From the NCBI RefSeq assembly GCF_003586285.1, contig NZ_QUBR01000001.1, positions 1,729,373 through 1,793,372 on the forward strand: a stretch of DNA of 64,000 bases, read 5' to 3'. Under the pieces are notes generated by a model. The model searched no databases. It was not told the DNA's origin and worked only from the letters and a program-made list of their open reading frames with translations. Shown here in pieces: positions 16,862 to 23,905 of this stretch. Source of the DNA: Aeromicrobium endophyticum. Its GTDB lineage: Bacteria > Actinomycetota > Actinomycetes > Propionibacteriales > Nocardioidaceae. The position numbers and the translations under genes were made by a program. Numbering within the stretch: position 1 is the first letter of the stretch; each line of letters starts with the position of its first letter.

Positions 16862-18277
16862 TCAGGCGCAGATCGAGGCGTCGGCCTTGCGGGTCGTGGC
16901 CTTGACGGGCTTGGGCTTGACCGGATCGGTGCCGGCCTTGACGCGATCGGAGCCGATGATCAGCCAGACGCCCGAGATCTTCTGCTCGACGATCTGCGCG
17001 TCGAGACCGAAGTCGGCGTTCAGGGACTCGGCCGCAGCCTTGGCCTCGGGGGTGCCGTCGACGAAGATGCGCGTCGCGGTGGCCGGCTTCTGCGCGGTCT
17101 CGACGCCGCTGACGGTGTAGCCGAGGCCGACCATCGAGGCACGCATCGCGGTGCCGAGACCCGGGGTCTGCGCCGCGTTGAGCACCTTGACCGGCGTCGC
17201 GCGGGGGTTGCTGGCCGGGGTGCCGCCACCGCTCGCCGGCGTCTGCTCGCTCGACTCGTCGCCCTCGACGGGCATCTCCTGGTCCTTCTTGATGGCCTTG
17301 AAGATGGTGTCGGCGTCGGCGGTCTTGACGACCCGCTGGTCGTTGGGCGGCGGTGCTGCGCCGTTGGGCATCGTCACGAAGGTGATGCCGGAGTCGGGGA
17401 CGGCACGGGCCCGCTTGGCCAGGCCCGTCAGATCGGGGATCGAGGAGATGCCCTCGTCGACGGTGATCGAGCTGGTGAGCGCGTTGACGAACTTGAGCAG
17501 CTTGACCGGCTGGGTGAGCACGTTGGTGCTGCGTGCCTGGTCGATGATCGACGACATCACGACCTGCTGGTGGCCGAGGCGCCCGATGTCGCTGCCGTCG
17601 CCGACGGCGTGACGGGTGCGCGCCAGCGCGAGCGCGTCGCGGCCCTTGATCTTCTGCTTGCCGGCCGGCAGGTCGAGCTTGGCCAGCGGATCGACGAGGG
17701 GCTTGTCGAGGCAGACGTTGACGCCGCCGAGGGCGTTGACCATCGAGGCGAAGCCGTCGAAGTCGAGCTGCACGAAGTGGTCGATGCGGACGTCGCTCAG
17801 GGTCTCGACCGCCTTGACCGAGCACGACGGCCCGCCGTCGAGGGCCGAGTTGATCATCTGGTCGGCGCCCCCGGCGAAGGCCCCGCTGCCGGTGTCCTTG
17901 CAGGCCGGCAGGTCGAGCAGCGTGTCGCGGGGGATCTGCACGGCGTCGATGCGCGAGTTGCCGCGCGAGAAGTGCACGAGCATGAGGGCGTCGCTGCGCT
18001 GCGACCCGGTGCCCTTGCCGTACTGCTTGGTCTTGAGGTCGCGGGAGTCCGAGCCGATGAACAGGATGTTCATGGCGCCCTTGGGGGTGTCGTCCTTGAC
18101 CACCGACGGACCGAGGCCCGCGGTGTCGATGTTGCCCTGCAGCTTCCAGATCGCGGCGGCGGCGCCGACGCCCAGCACGAGGACGAGCACGCCGATGCTC
18201 AGTGCGGCGCGACGCGCGATGGTGCGTCGTCGCGAAGGCTCGCGTCGGCGCTTCGGCGCGGTGTCGGCAGTCGTCAC
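16862..18277 (-). CDS. LytR-CpsA-Psr (LCP) family protein with LytR_C domain
   Basis: 471 residues from GTG 18277 with AGGAGA upstream. A basic cytoplasmic tail (about 1-23) and one membrane helix (around AALSIGVLVLVLGVGAAAAI) precede the extracellular LCP domain, with ILFIGSDSRD, RSDALMLVHFS, IPRDTLLDLP and DFDGFASMVNALGGV, then ALARTRHAVGDGSDIGRLGHQQ with the phosphate-binding arginines. A C-terminal LytR_C domain (about 370-455) begins PVKVLNAAQTPGLGTAMR. LCP proteins attach glycopolymers such as arabinogalactan or teichoic acids to peptidoglycan. Members with the LytR_C domain are typical of actinobacteria. Confidence 0.92.
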   Translation of the reverse strand: MTTADTAPKRRREPSRRRTIARRAALSIGVLVLVLGVGAAAAIWKLQGNIDTAGLGPSVVKDDTPKGAMNILFIGSDSRDLKTKQYGKGTGSQRSDALMLVHFSRGNSRIDAVQIPRDTLLDLPACKDTGSGAFAGGADQMINSALDGGPSCSVKAVETLSDVRIDHFVQLDFDGFASMVNALGGVNVCLDKPLVDPLAKLDLPAGKQKIKGRDALALARTRHAVGDGSDIGRLGHQQVVMSSIIDQARSTNVLTQPVKLLKFVNALTSSITVDEGISSIPDLTGLAKRARAVPDSGITFVTMPNGAAPPPNDQRVVKTADADTIFKAIKKDQEMPVEGDESSEQTPASGGGTPASNPRATPVKVLNAAQTPGLGTAMRASMVGLGYTVSGVETAQKPATATRIFVDGTPEAKAAAESLNADFGLDAQIVEQKISGVWLIIGSDRVKAGTDPVKPKPVKATTRKADASICA

Positions 18278-18414
18278 GTGCTGGTCTCCTGGTGTCGGCA
18301 GAACTTCCAGAATACGAGCAGAACCTGAGGACACGCTAGGAAAGGGGCGTGACGTGGCCCGCACGACGGCCCGTGGCCGGCGGCGGGCCGCACGTCTCGT
18401 CTCGTCAGGGAGGG

Positions 18415-18546
18415 TCAGCGCAGGCTGCGCCGGGTGCTGCGACGCTCGTCGAGCTTCTTGTTGGCCAGGGGGAGCCCGACCAGCGAGAGCGCCTTCCAGA
18501 CGACCCAGCCGAGGACGGTGAAGAGGTTGCGCTTGGGGTGTGCCAT
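18415..18546 (-). CDS. 43-residue small membrane protein
   Basis: ATG 18546 to TGA 18415 encodes MAHPKRNLFTVLGWVVWKAL and a basic tail (LDERRSTRRSLR). One amphipathic or membrane-spanning helix lies at about 8-28 with positive charges at both ends. No family is recognised. It lies downstream of the CsbD gene on the same strand but behind a strong terminator hairpin, so it may have its own promoter. The charged-hydrophobic-charged layout and GC-rich codon use support a real gene. Confidence 0.5.
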   Translation of the reverse strand: MAHPKRNLFTVLGWVVWKALSLVGLPLANKKLDERRSTRRSLR

Positions 18547-18608
18547 GGTCTGCTCGCGATCTGTCGGTGCTGCGTGGATGAGTGCTGCGTGGGTGGGTGC
18601 TGGGACAG

Positions 18609-18642
18609 ACGTGGCGGGGACGGTGCTCCGTCCCCGCCACGT
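18609..18642 (-). terminator. strong hairpin terminator after the CsbD-like gene
   Basis: ACGTGGCGGGGACGG (18609-18623) and CCGTCCCCGCCACGT (18628-18642) form a perfect 15-bp stem with a TGCT loop. It lies 37 bases beyond the stop of the CsbD-like gene on the minus strand and probably ends the Asp23-cluster transcript. Confidence 0.7.
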
Positions 18643-18678
18643 GGTCGTGCTGGTGCGGCTGAGTGGTGCAAGCCGCGC

Positions 18679-18852
18679 CTACTTCTTGAAGGCGTCCTTG
18701 ACGTTCTCGCCGGCGTCCTTGACGGACGACGTGGCCTGGTCCTTCTTGCCCTCGGCCTTGAGCTCGTCGTTGTTGGTGACGTCTCCGACGACCTCCTTGG
18801 CCTTTCCGGCCAGGTCCTCGGCGGCGTTCTTGGCCTTGTCTGCGATGCCCAT
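18679..18852 (-). CDS. CsbD-family stress protein
   Basis: 57 residues from ATG 18852 (MGIADKAKNAAEDLAGKAKE) to TAG. It is lysine- and glutamate-rich, hydrophilic and helical, with the repeated DKAKN..EDLAGKAKE..GDVTNNDELKAEGK pattern of CsbD proteins, which are small general-stress proteins under SigB-type control in other bacteria. Length is typical (about 55-70). GAGAGG lies upstream. It sits at the end of the Asp23 operon, in keeping with a shared stress regulon. Confidence 0.85.
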   Translation of the reverse strand: MGIADKAKNAAEDLAGKAKEVVGDVTNNDELKAEGKKDQATSSVKDAGENVKDAFKK

Positions 18853-18885
18853 GATGGTGCCTCTCTGTGGTGGGGGTGGGGTGGT

Positions 18886-19473
18886 TCAGCGCGCGCGGAG
18901 CGCGCTCGCCCGGATCCGTCCGGGTCGGCGACGGTCGTGGCCGAGAAGGACTCGGCAGACCGTGTGGCCGTCGGGGAAGGCGTCCGAGACGTCTTGGGCG
19001 CACCGGCTGGCGACGGACGCGATGTCGCCGCCGGTGACGTGGGGGTCGAGCTGTCCGCGCAGCTCGATGACGTGGGTGCGACCCTGCCGGTGGGCGGTGC
19101 CCCTGACGTGGGTCACGGCGGTGCGGGCCTCGAAGTCGGCGGCCACGGCCTTGGCGACGTCGTGCAGGTCGACGTGGACGGTGCCCGTCCGGTCGGATGC
19201 GGCCGCCTGACGCACGGCGCGCTCGCCACGACGGGGTGCGTGCGACAGGATCCAGAGCAGGCCGATCGCGCCGAGCAGGATGGCCGCGGCGGCGAAGGCC
19301 CATGGCCACCAGGCGCTCGACTCGACGTCGTCGAGGCGTACGGTCGTCAGCGTGTCGTCCCACGTGCCGACCCATCGGTAGCGCCAGTCGAGCAGGGCGG
19401 CGCCGGCTGCGACCAGGCCGAGGCCGACGACGATCGAGGCGATCCGGTCGATCGCTGCGAGCCTACGAGTCAT
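18886..19473 (-). CDS. Asp23-cluster membrane protein (DUF6286-like), paralogue 1
   Basis: 195 residues with two N-terminal membrane helices (IASIVVGLGLVAAGAALLDW and WWPWAFAAAAILLGAIGLLW) and a soluble C-terminal alpha/beta domain (about 85-195, TVHVDLHDVAKAVAADFE ... THVIELRGQLDP). This two-helix plus small-domain layout is that of the DUF6286 proteins coded with actinobacterial Asp23 proteins, where they probably act like the Firmicute membrane anchor AmaP. Its ATG lies inside the end of the paralogue upstream (11-base overlap). Confidence 0.7.
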   Translation of the reverse strand: MTRRLAAIDRIASIVVGLGLVAAGAALLDWRYRWVGTWDDTLTTVRLDDVESSAWWPWAFAAAAILLGAIGLLWILSHAPRRGERAVRQAAASDRTGTVHVDLHDVAKAVAADFEARTAVTHVRGTAHRQGRTHVIELRGQLDPHVTGGDIASVASRCAQDVSDAFPDGHTVCRVLLGHDRRRPGRIRASALRAR

Positions 19474-19990
19474 GCTTCACCTTCTCGGTCGTGACGACGA
19501 TGTCGTGGGCGGTCAGACCGGCGAGCGACTCGCGCACGGCGGCCTCGACGAGGCGGTCGGCGCCGGGATCGTCCGACTGTGCCGTGACGCTGAGACGTCC
19601 TCGGCGCAGGCGGGCCCGGGCCGACTCGACGCCGGCGGTGTCCTCGGCGGCACCGACCGCGACGGCGCGGACCGCGCCGGGTGTGACCCAGAGGTCGGCC
19701 TCGCCAGGGGTGGCCTGGTGGGTGCGGGGCGCCGGCTTGACGGCCGCGACGAGCACGAGCAGACCGACCAGCGTCAGCACGACTCCCACGGCGACGACGC
19801 CGGCACCCGCGGTGAGCCCGTCGAGGCGGTCGACGAGCGAGCCGGTCCAGGACGAGCCGGTGGCCCAGTCCTGGTCGACCGCGAGGTCGTGGACCGCCAC
19901 GACGGCGACGCCGACGAGGGCCACGCCGAGCACGAGAGCCACGCCGGAGGCGGCGGGCCTGCCCTTCGGGGGCGAGACGGTGGTGGTCAC
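19463..19990 (-). CDS. Asp23-cluster membrane protein (DUF6286-like), paralogue 2
   Basis: 175 residues from GTG 19990, which overlaps the preceding stop as GTGA. Two membrane helices (VALVLGVALVGVAVVAVHDL and GVVAVGVVLTLVGLLVLVAA) flank a short loop, followed by a C-terminal domain (LWVTPGAVRAVAVGAAED through TAHDIVVTTEKVKHDS). Same layout as the next gene but low identity, so an old duplication. It is probably a membrane partner of the Asp23 proteins encoded upstream. Confidence 0.7.
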   Translation of the reverse strand: MTTTVSPPKGRPAASGVALVLGVALVGVAVVAVHDLAVDQDWATGSSWTGSLVDRLDGLTAGAGVVAVGVVLTLVGLLVLVAAVKPAPRTHQATPGEADLWVTPGAVRAVAVGAAEDTAGVESARARLRRGRLSVTAQSDDPGADRLVEAAVRESLAGLTAHDIVVTTEKVKHDS

Positions 19991-20361
19991 AGGACCCTCC
20001 TCGTGCCGTGGCCCGGACCGTCGGCCTCGTCGGCGGACACGACGTGCAGCGTCACGTCGAGGCGACTGATCTCGATGCCCGACTGGCGCGAGGCCTCGGC
20101 GCGGACCGTGTCGCGGATCGTGGACGCCAGCTCCTGCGCGCGGCACGGCCAGGTGGCGGCGGCGTGCAGCTCGGCGATCGCGACGGACCCGCGGAACGTG
20201 ACCGACGCGGAGGGCAGGCTGCGGGCGAGCTTCTGGATGCCGGCGGGGCGTGCCACGCACCCAGGCACCTCGAGGCTGGCGTTCGCGACGATGTGCTCGA
20301 CGGCCTTGGTGCGGACGTCGAGGGAGCCGCGGTCGTCGGCGGGGGCGAGGGTGTCAGTCAC
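19987..20361 (-). CDS. Asp23/Gls24-family protein (cluster copy C)
   Basis: 124 residues from GTG 20361. The pattern VRTKAVEHIVANASLEVPGC, then RGSVAIAELHAAATWPCRAQELASTIRDTVRAEA and IEISRLDVTLHVV follows the Asp23 fold, in which a beta strand with an YG-like turn leads into a helix and ends in a final V(N/D)(V/I)xV strand. The family forms cell-envelope-associated stress proteins. It overlaps the 58-residue gene upstream by 8 bases and the DUF6286-like gene downstream by 4. Confidence 0.7.
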   Translation of the reverse strand: MTDTLAPADDRGSLDVRTKAVEHIVANASLEVPGCVARPAGIQKLARSLPSASVTFRGSVAIAELHAAATWPCRAQELASTIRDTVRAEASRQSGIEISRLDVTLHVVSADEADGPGHGTRRVL

Positions 20362-20530
20362 GTCGGCCTCGCAGGACGGTCGTGAGGTCGATGTCGCCGT
20401 CGAGGTGGGCGCCGGCCGCCAGGCCGATCGCGCCGAGGACGACGGCACCGAGGAAGGCGCTGAACCCCCCGATCGCGATGGCGATGGCCAGGAGCAGGCC
20501 GACGAACAGGCCGATGGTGGAGAGCTTCAT
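20354..20530 (-). CDS. 58-residue two-helix membrane protein of the Asp23 cluster
   Basis: ATG 20530 to TGA 20354. The protein is nearly all hydrophobic for 40 residues (MKLSTIGLFVGLLLAIAIAI, then FLGAVVLGAIGLAAGAHLDG) and ends with a short polar tail LTTVLRGRRD. Its size and position match the DUF2273-type small membrane proteins encoded with Asp23 genes, though identity is not assured. It starts 17 bases after the J-like gene and overlaps the next Asp23-family gene. Confidence 0.65.
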   Translation of the reverse strand: MKLSTIGLFVGLLLAIAIAIGGFSAFLGAVVLGAIGLAAGAHLDGDIDLTTVLRGRRD

Positions 20531-20546
20531 GCGGGAGTCCTAGTGG

Positions 20547-20855
20547 TCAGAGTCGGATGTAGCGGCGGGAGCCGGGCACGCGCCTCGGGAGGTGGCGCTG
20601 CAGGCGGCGGATCGCGGTGATCAGCACCCCGTTCGGTGTGGTGGCGGCTCGGAAAGTCGCTGGTACTTCGGGGTGGATGGGCGGTGGGATGGGTGTGACG
20701 TGGCGCGCAGCGCGGTGCTCGTGCTCGACGTGGTCCAGCGCCTCGCGCAGGTCGTCGCTGCTGCCGCCTCGGTCGGGGTGGTGCCGCTTCACGGCCTCCC
20801 GTCGGGCCGCCCGCAGGGCGTCGAGTCCTTCGGGGGCCTGACGGGGGGTGGTCAC
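20547..20855 (-). CDS. small J-domain-like protein in the Asp23 cluster
   Basis: 102 residues from GTG 20855. Residues 14-45 read as the core of a DnaJ domain: a basic helix ending KRHHPDRGG with HPD at 26-28, then SSDDLREALDHVEHE. The usual first helix is reduced to a few residues and there is no glycine-rich, zinc or C-terminal DnaJ domain; the tail is proline-rich then strongly basic (RRLQRHLPRRVPGSRRYIRL). It may tether DnaK to the envelope. Start and stop overlap the neighbouring genes' codons, so it is part of the operon. Confidence 0.6.
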   Translation of the reverse strand: MTTPRQAPEGLDALRAARREAVKRHHPDRGGSSDDLREALDHVEHEHRAARHVTPIPPPIHPEVPATFRAATTPNGVLITAIRRLQRHLPRRVPGSRRYIRL

Positions 20856-21139
20856 GCGGGCCCCGCGACGTCCTCGACGGTCACGTCGACCGGGCCGTCT
20901 ACGAGCGTCTCGATCGCGGCACGGACGTCGTCGGCCGTCGCCACCACGGGGCTGCCCCAGTCGAGGACGATGTGCACCTCGCAGGAGTCGTCGCGCAGCC
21001 GCACGCCGTTGATGCGGCGCCCTGGCAGGTACGTGGCGACCTCGCCGAGGACGCCCGCGTGGAGCGCGTTGACGCCCGGCACGGCGAGTGCAGCCGCCGC
21101 GACGGCCTCGGCCGCATCGGTGGGGGCATCACTCGACAC
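20852..21139 (-). CDS. small Asp23/Gls24-like protein (cluster copy B)
   Basis: 95 residues from GTG 21139. AAEAVAAAALAVPGVNALHA, LPGRRINGVRLRDDSCEVHI and DDVRAAIETLVDGPVDVTVED show the Asp23 order of strand-helix-strand with a valine-rich last strand, but it is shorter than the norm. It overlaps the full-length Asp23 gene upstream by 11 bases and the J-like gene downstream by 4. Confidence 0.65.
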   Translation of the reverse strand: MSSDAPTDAAEAVAAAALAVPGVNALHAGVLGEVATYLPGRRINGVRLRDDSCEVHIVLDWGSPVVATADDVRAAIETLVDGPVDVTVEDVAGPA

Positions 21140-21614
21140 GCGACTCGCCGTTCTCGGTGTCGTCGCCGTCGAGGTGCACGTCGAGCACGGTGATGTTGAC
21201 CTCGGTGACCTCCAGGCCCGTCATCCGCTCGACCGAGTCGATGACGTTGCGCCGGACGCCGGAGGCGAGATCGGCGATCGCGACGCCGTACTCCGCGATC
21301 AGGTCGACGTCGACGGCGGCCTGACGCTCGCCCACCTCGACGTTGACGCCCTGGCTCAGGTTGGTGCGCGACCCGGGGATGCGCTCGCGCAGGGCGCCGA
21401 CGGCGCGGGCGGTGTTGCCGCCGAGGTCGTGGACCCCGCTGACCTCGCGGGTCGCGATGCCGGCGATCTTCGAGACGACGGCGTCGGCGATCGAGGTGCG
21501 ACCCTGCGTGGTGACGAGGGGGCCGTTGCCGGCGGCCTTGACGACCTCGGTGGAGGGCGTGGGGGAAACCGCGGTCGAGGAGGTGGTCTTCGAGGCGGTG
21601 GTGCTGTCGGCCAT
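21129..21614 (-). CDS. Asp23/Gls24 family envelope stress protein (cluster copy A)
   Basis: 161 residues from ATG 21614, chosen for AAAGG upstream and because earlier residues are not conserved-looking. A Ser/Thr-rich N-terminal tail (about 1-38) precedes a standard Asp23 domain: TSIADAVVSKIAGIATREVSGVHDLGG, VDLIAEYGVAIADLASGVRRNVIDSVERMTGLEVTEVNI and VLDVHLD. These proteins concentrate at the membrane and support envelope integrity. It heads the minus-strand operon 18.4-21.6 kb and faces a divergent ECF sigma gene. Confidence 0.88.
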   Translation of the reverse strand: MADSTTASKTTSSTAVSPTPSTEVVKAAGNGPLVTTQGRTSIADAVVSKIAGIATREVSGVHDLGGNTARAVGALRERIPGSRTNLSQGVNVEVGERQAAVDVDLIAEYGVAIADLASGVRRNVIDSVERMTGLEVTEVNITVLDVHLDGDDTENGESRVE

Positions 21615-21653
21615 GTCTGTGCCTTTCGGTGTGTACGAACATCTGTTGGTCGT

Positions 21654-21665
21654 CGCGACGTCGCG
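21654..21665. promoter_or_regulatory. perfect palindrome in the Asp23/sigma divergent promoter
   Basis: CGCGACGTCGCG is a perfect 12-bp palindrome lying 40 bases before the Asp23 start and about 100 before the sigma factor start. It may be a regulator site for one or both promoters. GC-rich DNA makes such palindromes fairly common, so confidence is low. Confidence 0.35.
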
Positions 21666-21763
21666 GATCGTCACGCACCGATGTCGTGAGGTGGGTCACA
21701 GTGCGACGCGGCGTTGCGACGTGGTCGTTTCGAGTGGCGGGGCGCGCGAGCCGGCTCCACGAT

Positions 21764-22348
21764 GTGTGCGTGCTGGACGATGCAGCCGACGACGTGTCGG
21801 ACACCGCTCCGCCGGACCACGTGCTGGTGCGGCGGGTGCGCCTGGGCGAGCGCTCGGCCTTCGACGCGATCATCGAGCGTCATGGTCCGGGCATGTACCG
21901 CTTCGCGCTGCGGATGGTCGGCGGCGACCGCACCGACGCGGGCGAGGTCGTGCAGGAGGCCTTCATCTCGGCCTGGAAGAACATCACGACCTTCGAGGCG
22001 CGCTCGACGTTGCGCACGTGGCTGTTCAGCCTGGTGTCGCGCCGGGCCGCCGACCTGCAGCGCAAGCGGCGCCCGACGCCGGTCTCCGACGACCTGCTGA
22101 CGGTCATCGCCCCGGCGGCCCGCCACGACCCCCTGCAGGAGGTCATGGACAAGGAGCTGGTCGCGGCGCTCCAAGCGGCGCTGGCCGAGCTGCCGCACCA
22201 GCAGCGTGCCGTCTGGCTGCTGCGCGAGGTGGAGCAGATGAGCTATGACGACATCGCGACTACCCTGGTCATGACGCCCGACAGCGTCAGGGGCCAGCTG
22301 CACCGAGGTCGCAAGAACCTGGCGGAGAGGATGGCGCAATGGCGGTAG
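21764..22348 (+). CDS. ECF-type RNA polymerase sigma factor
   Basis: 194 residues from GTG 21764 (GTG 21770 is equally possible; neither has a good ribosome site). Sigma region 2 runs from DHVLVRRVRLGERSAFDAII through GEVVQEAFISAWKNI and TFEARSTLRTWLFSLVSRRA; region 4 is LAELPHQQRAVWLLREVEQM then SYDDIATTLVMTPDSVRGQL. Regions 1 and 3 are lacking, the ECF layout. It overlaps the following Asp23-like gene by 10 bases. Its divergent placement suggests it drives the Asp23 operon and itself. Confidence 0.9.
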   Translation: MCVLDDAADDVSDTAPPDHVLVRRVRLGERSAFDAIIERHGPGMYRFALRMVGGDRTDAGEVVQEAFISAWKNITTFEARSTLRTWLFSLVSRRAADLQRKRRPTPVSDDLLTVIAPAARHDPLQEVMDKELVAALQAALAELPHQQRAVWLLREVEQMSYDDIATTLVMTPDSVRGQLHRGRKNLAERMAQWR

Positions 22349-22818
22349 AGCGCACCACCGACCCGCTCGAGCGGGCCACCACCGCGCTGCGCGACGAGCC
22401 CGAGGCCGGATGGGTCGAGGTCTCGCAGTCGGTCATGAGCCGCGTCCGGACGCTCGTCACGCCCGCGTCCGCGGTCGTCACGTTCGACGCCACCGGCAGC
22501 TCGCAGCGAGGCGAGCGCGGCTCGGTCGTCCGGGTCTCGGGGCGCGTGCTGACGCCTCTGCTGCGTGCCGCCGTCGACACCCCGGACAGGGCGGCCGACT
22601 CGATCGACATCGAGGTCGCCGACGAGCGCTGCTCGTCGATCCACCTCTCGCTGGTGTGCCGCTACGGGGTGGACCTCAACGCCGAGGGACGCGACGCGCG
22701 CGCCGCTGTCGCGGCCGTCGTGCGCGAGGTGCTGGGCGCCGATCTCGCCTTCGACGCCGAGCGCGACATCACGGTCGAGGTCGTCGACGTCGTCGAGGGT
22801 GACCCGCACGCGCAGTGA
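22339..22818 (+). CDS. Asp23-like protein co-transcribed with the ECF sigma factor
   Basis: 159 residues. The N-terminal third (ERATTALRDEPEAGWVEVSQ SVMSRVRTLV) is helical; the rest (SIHLSLVCRYGVDLNAEGRD, AVAAVVREVLGADLAFDAER, TVEVVDVVEGD) keeps the Asp23 order YGV turn, helix, final VxVxDV strand. No membrane helix and no zinc HxxxCxxC anti-sigma motif is seen, although the position right after an ECF gene is where an anti-sigma factor is expected. It may sense or titrate the sigma factor, or act like the other Asp23 proteins. Confidence 0.65.
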   Translation: MAVERTTDPLERATTALRDEPEAGWVEVSQSVMSRVRTLVTPASAVVTFDATGSSQRGERGSVVRVSGRVLTPLLRAAVDTPDRAADSIDIEVADERCSSIHLSLVCRYGVDLNAEGRDARAAVAAVVREVLGADLAFDAERDITVEVVDVVEGDPHAQ

Positions 22819-22837
22819 CTCTCCGGCTTGCTCGCCG

Positions 22838-23030
22838 GGGAGGCCGCTTGCGGCCGGTGGGGTTGTCCGTTCGTCCCCCAGGGAGGCCGCTTGCGGCCGG
22901 CGGGGTCGGCCCCTTCGTCCCCCAGGGAGGCCGCTTGCGGCCGGCGGGTGGGCCCCTTCGTCCCCCAGGGAGGCCGCTTGCGGCCGACGGGGTCGGCACG
23001 TTCGTCCCCCAGGGAGGCCGCCTGCGGCCG
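22838..23030. repeat. 44-bp tandem repeats with a nested hairpin
   Basis: Four units of 43-44 bp (starting 22838, 22881, 22925, 22968) and a partial fifth (23012). Each begins GGGAGGCCGCTTGCGGCC, containing the inverted repeat GGCCGC-TT-GCGGCC, and ends TTCGTCCCCCA. The middle varies slightly between units. The array lies between convergent genes and is followed by GAGCGGAGCGA (23037-23047) and its partner TCGCTCCGCTC (23087-23097) around a GGGCTTCGCCC hairpin. It may be a multi-hairpin terminator or REP-like array; it has no spacers. Confidence 0.85.
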
Positions 23031-23123
23031 ACCGTGAGCGGAGCGAGGAGGACTCGGTGGGCTCGCCTCGGGCTTCGCCCTCACGGTCGCTCCGCTCCCT
23101 GGCGAGCAGCTCGGTCGCGCGGC

Positions 23124-23894
23124 TCAGCCCAGCATCAGGACGATCGCGGCGGTCGAGCCGCCCACGACGACCAGGCCGCGGAACAGCGCGTCGGGCAGGC
23201 GTCGGCCGATGCGCGAGCCGACGTAGCCGCCGACGACCGATCCGATGCCGAGCAGGCCGATGACGACCCAGTCGAGGTCGGCGGCGACCACGAACACGAC
23301 GGTGGCGACGACGTTGGCCGCGAAGCAGGCGACGGTCTTCAGGCCGTTGACGACCTTGAGGTCGATGTCGAGCCCGAGCCCCAGCACGGCGACGACCATG
23401 ACGCCCTGCCCAGCGCCGAAGTAGCCGCCGTAGATGCCGGCCGCGCCGAGGGCTGCGGTCGTCGGCGGCGAGGGGAGCAGGCGGTCGGCCTGGTCGTCGG
23501 TGCGCCGCTCGCGCAGCCACCGCGCGACCATCGGCTGGAACCCGACGAGCACGCAGGCGAACAGGATCAGCCACGGCACGAGCGCCTCGAAGACGTCCGG
23601 CGAGAGCGCCAGCAGCAGCACGGCCCCCGCGATCGCCCCGAACGCGCTGGTGGCGACGACCGCAGCCGTCACCTTCGGGTGCCGTCGTAGCTCGTGGCGG
23701 TAGCCGAACGATCCGCTGAGCCCTCCCGGTACCAGGCCGACGGTGTTGGAGGCGTTGGCGGTGACGGGCGGGAGGCCCAGGGCGACGAGCACCGGGAAGC
23801 TCACGAGCGAGGCCACGCCGACGGACGCCGCGACGACGCCGGCTCCGAAGCCGGCGGCGATGACGACGAGATGGTCGAGGGTCGACAGGTCCAC
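23124..23894 (-). CDS. TauE/SafE-family membrane transporter
   Basis: 256 residues with seven or eight membrane helices. Two repeated halves are visible: GFGAGVVAASVGVASLVSFP VLVALGLPP followed by TANASNTVGLVPGGLSG, and GAAGIYGGYFGAGQGVMVVA followed by NGLKTVACFAANVVATVVF, the internal duplication of TauE/SafE proteins (sulfite, sulfonate or other organic anion export or uptake). GTG 23894 lies 12 bases after the FadR stop codon on the same strand, so the two may be cotranscribed. Confidence 0.88.
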   Translation of the reverse strand: MDLSTLDHLVVIAAGFGAGVVAASVGVASLVSFPVLVALGLPPVTANASNTVGLVPGGLSGSFGYRHELRRHPKVTAAVVATSAFGAIAGAVLLLALSPDVFEALVPWLILFACVLVGFQPMVARWLRERRTDDQADRLLPSPPTTAALGAAGIYGGYFGAGQGVMVVAVLGLGLDIDLKVVNGLKTVACFAANVVATVVFVVAADLDWVVIGLLGIGSVVGGYVGSRIGRRLPDALFRGLVVVGGSTAAIVLMLG

Positions 23895-23905
23895 GGGAGG
23901 GCCCG

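Noticed and set aside
22838-23030. CRISPR array
   Set aside because: Units abut with near-identical sequence throughout; there are no unique spacers and no cas genes.
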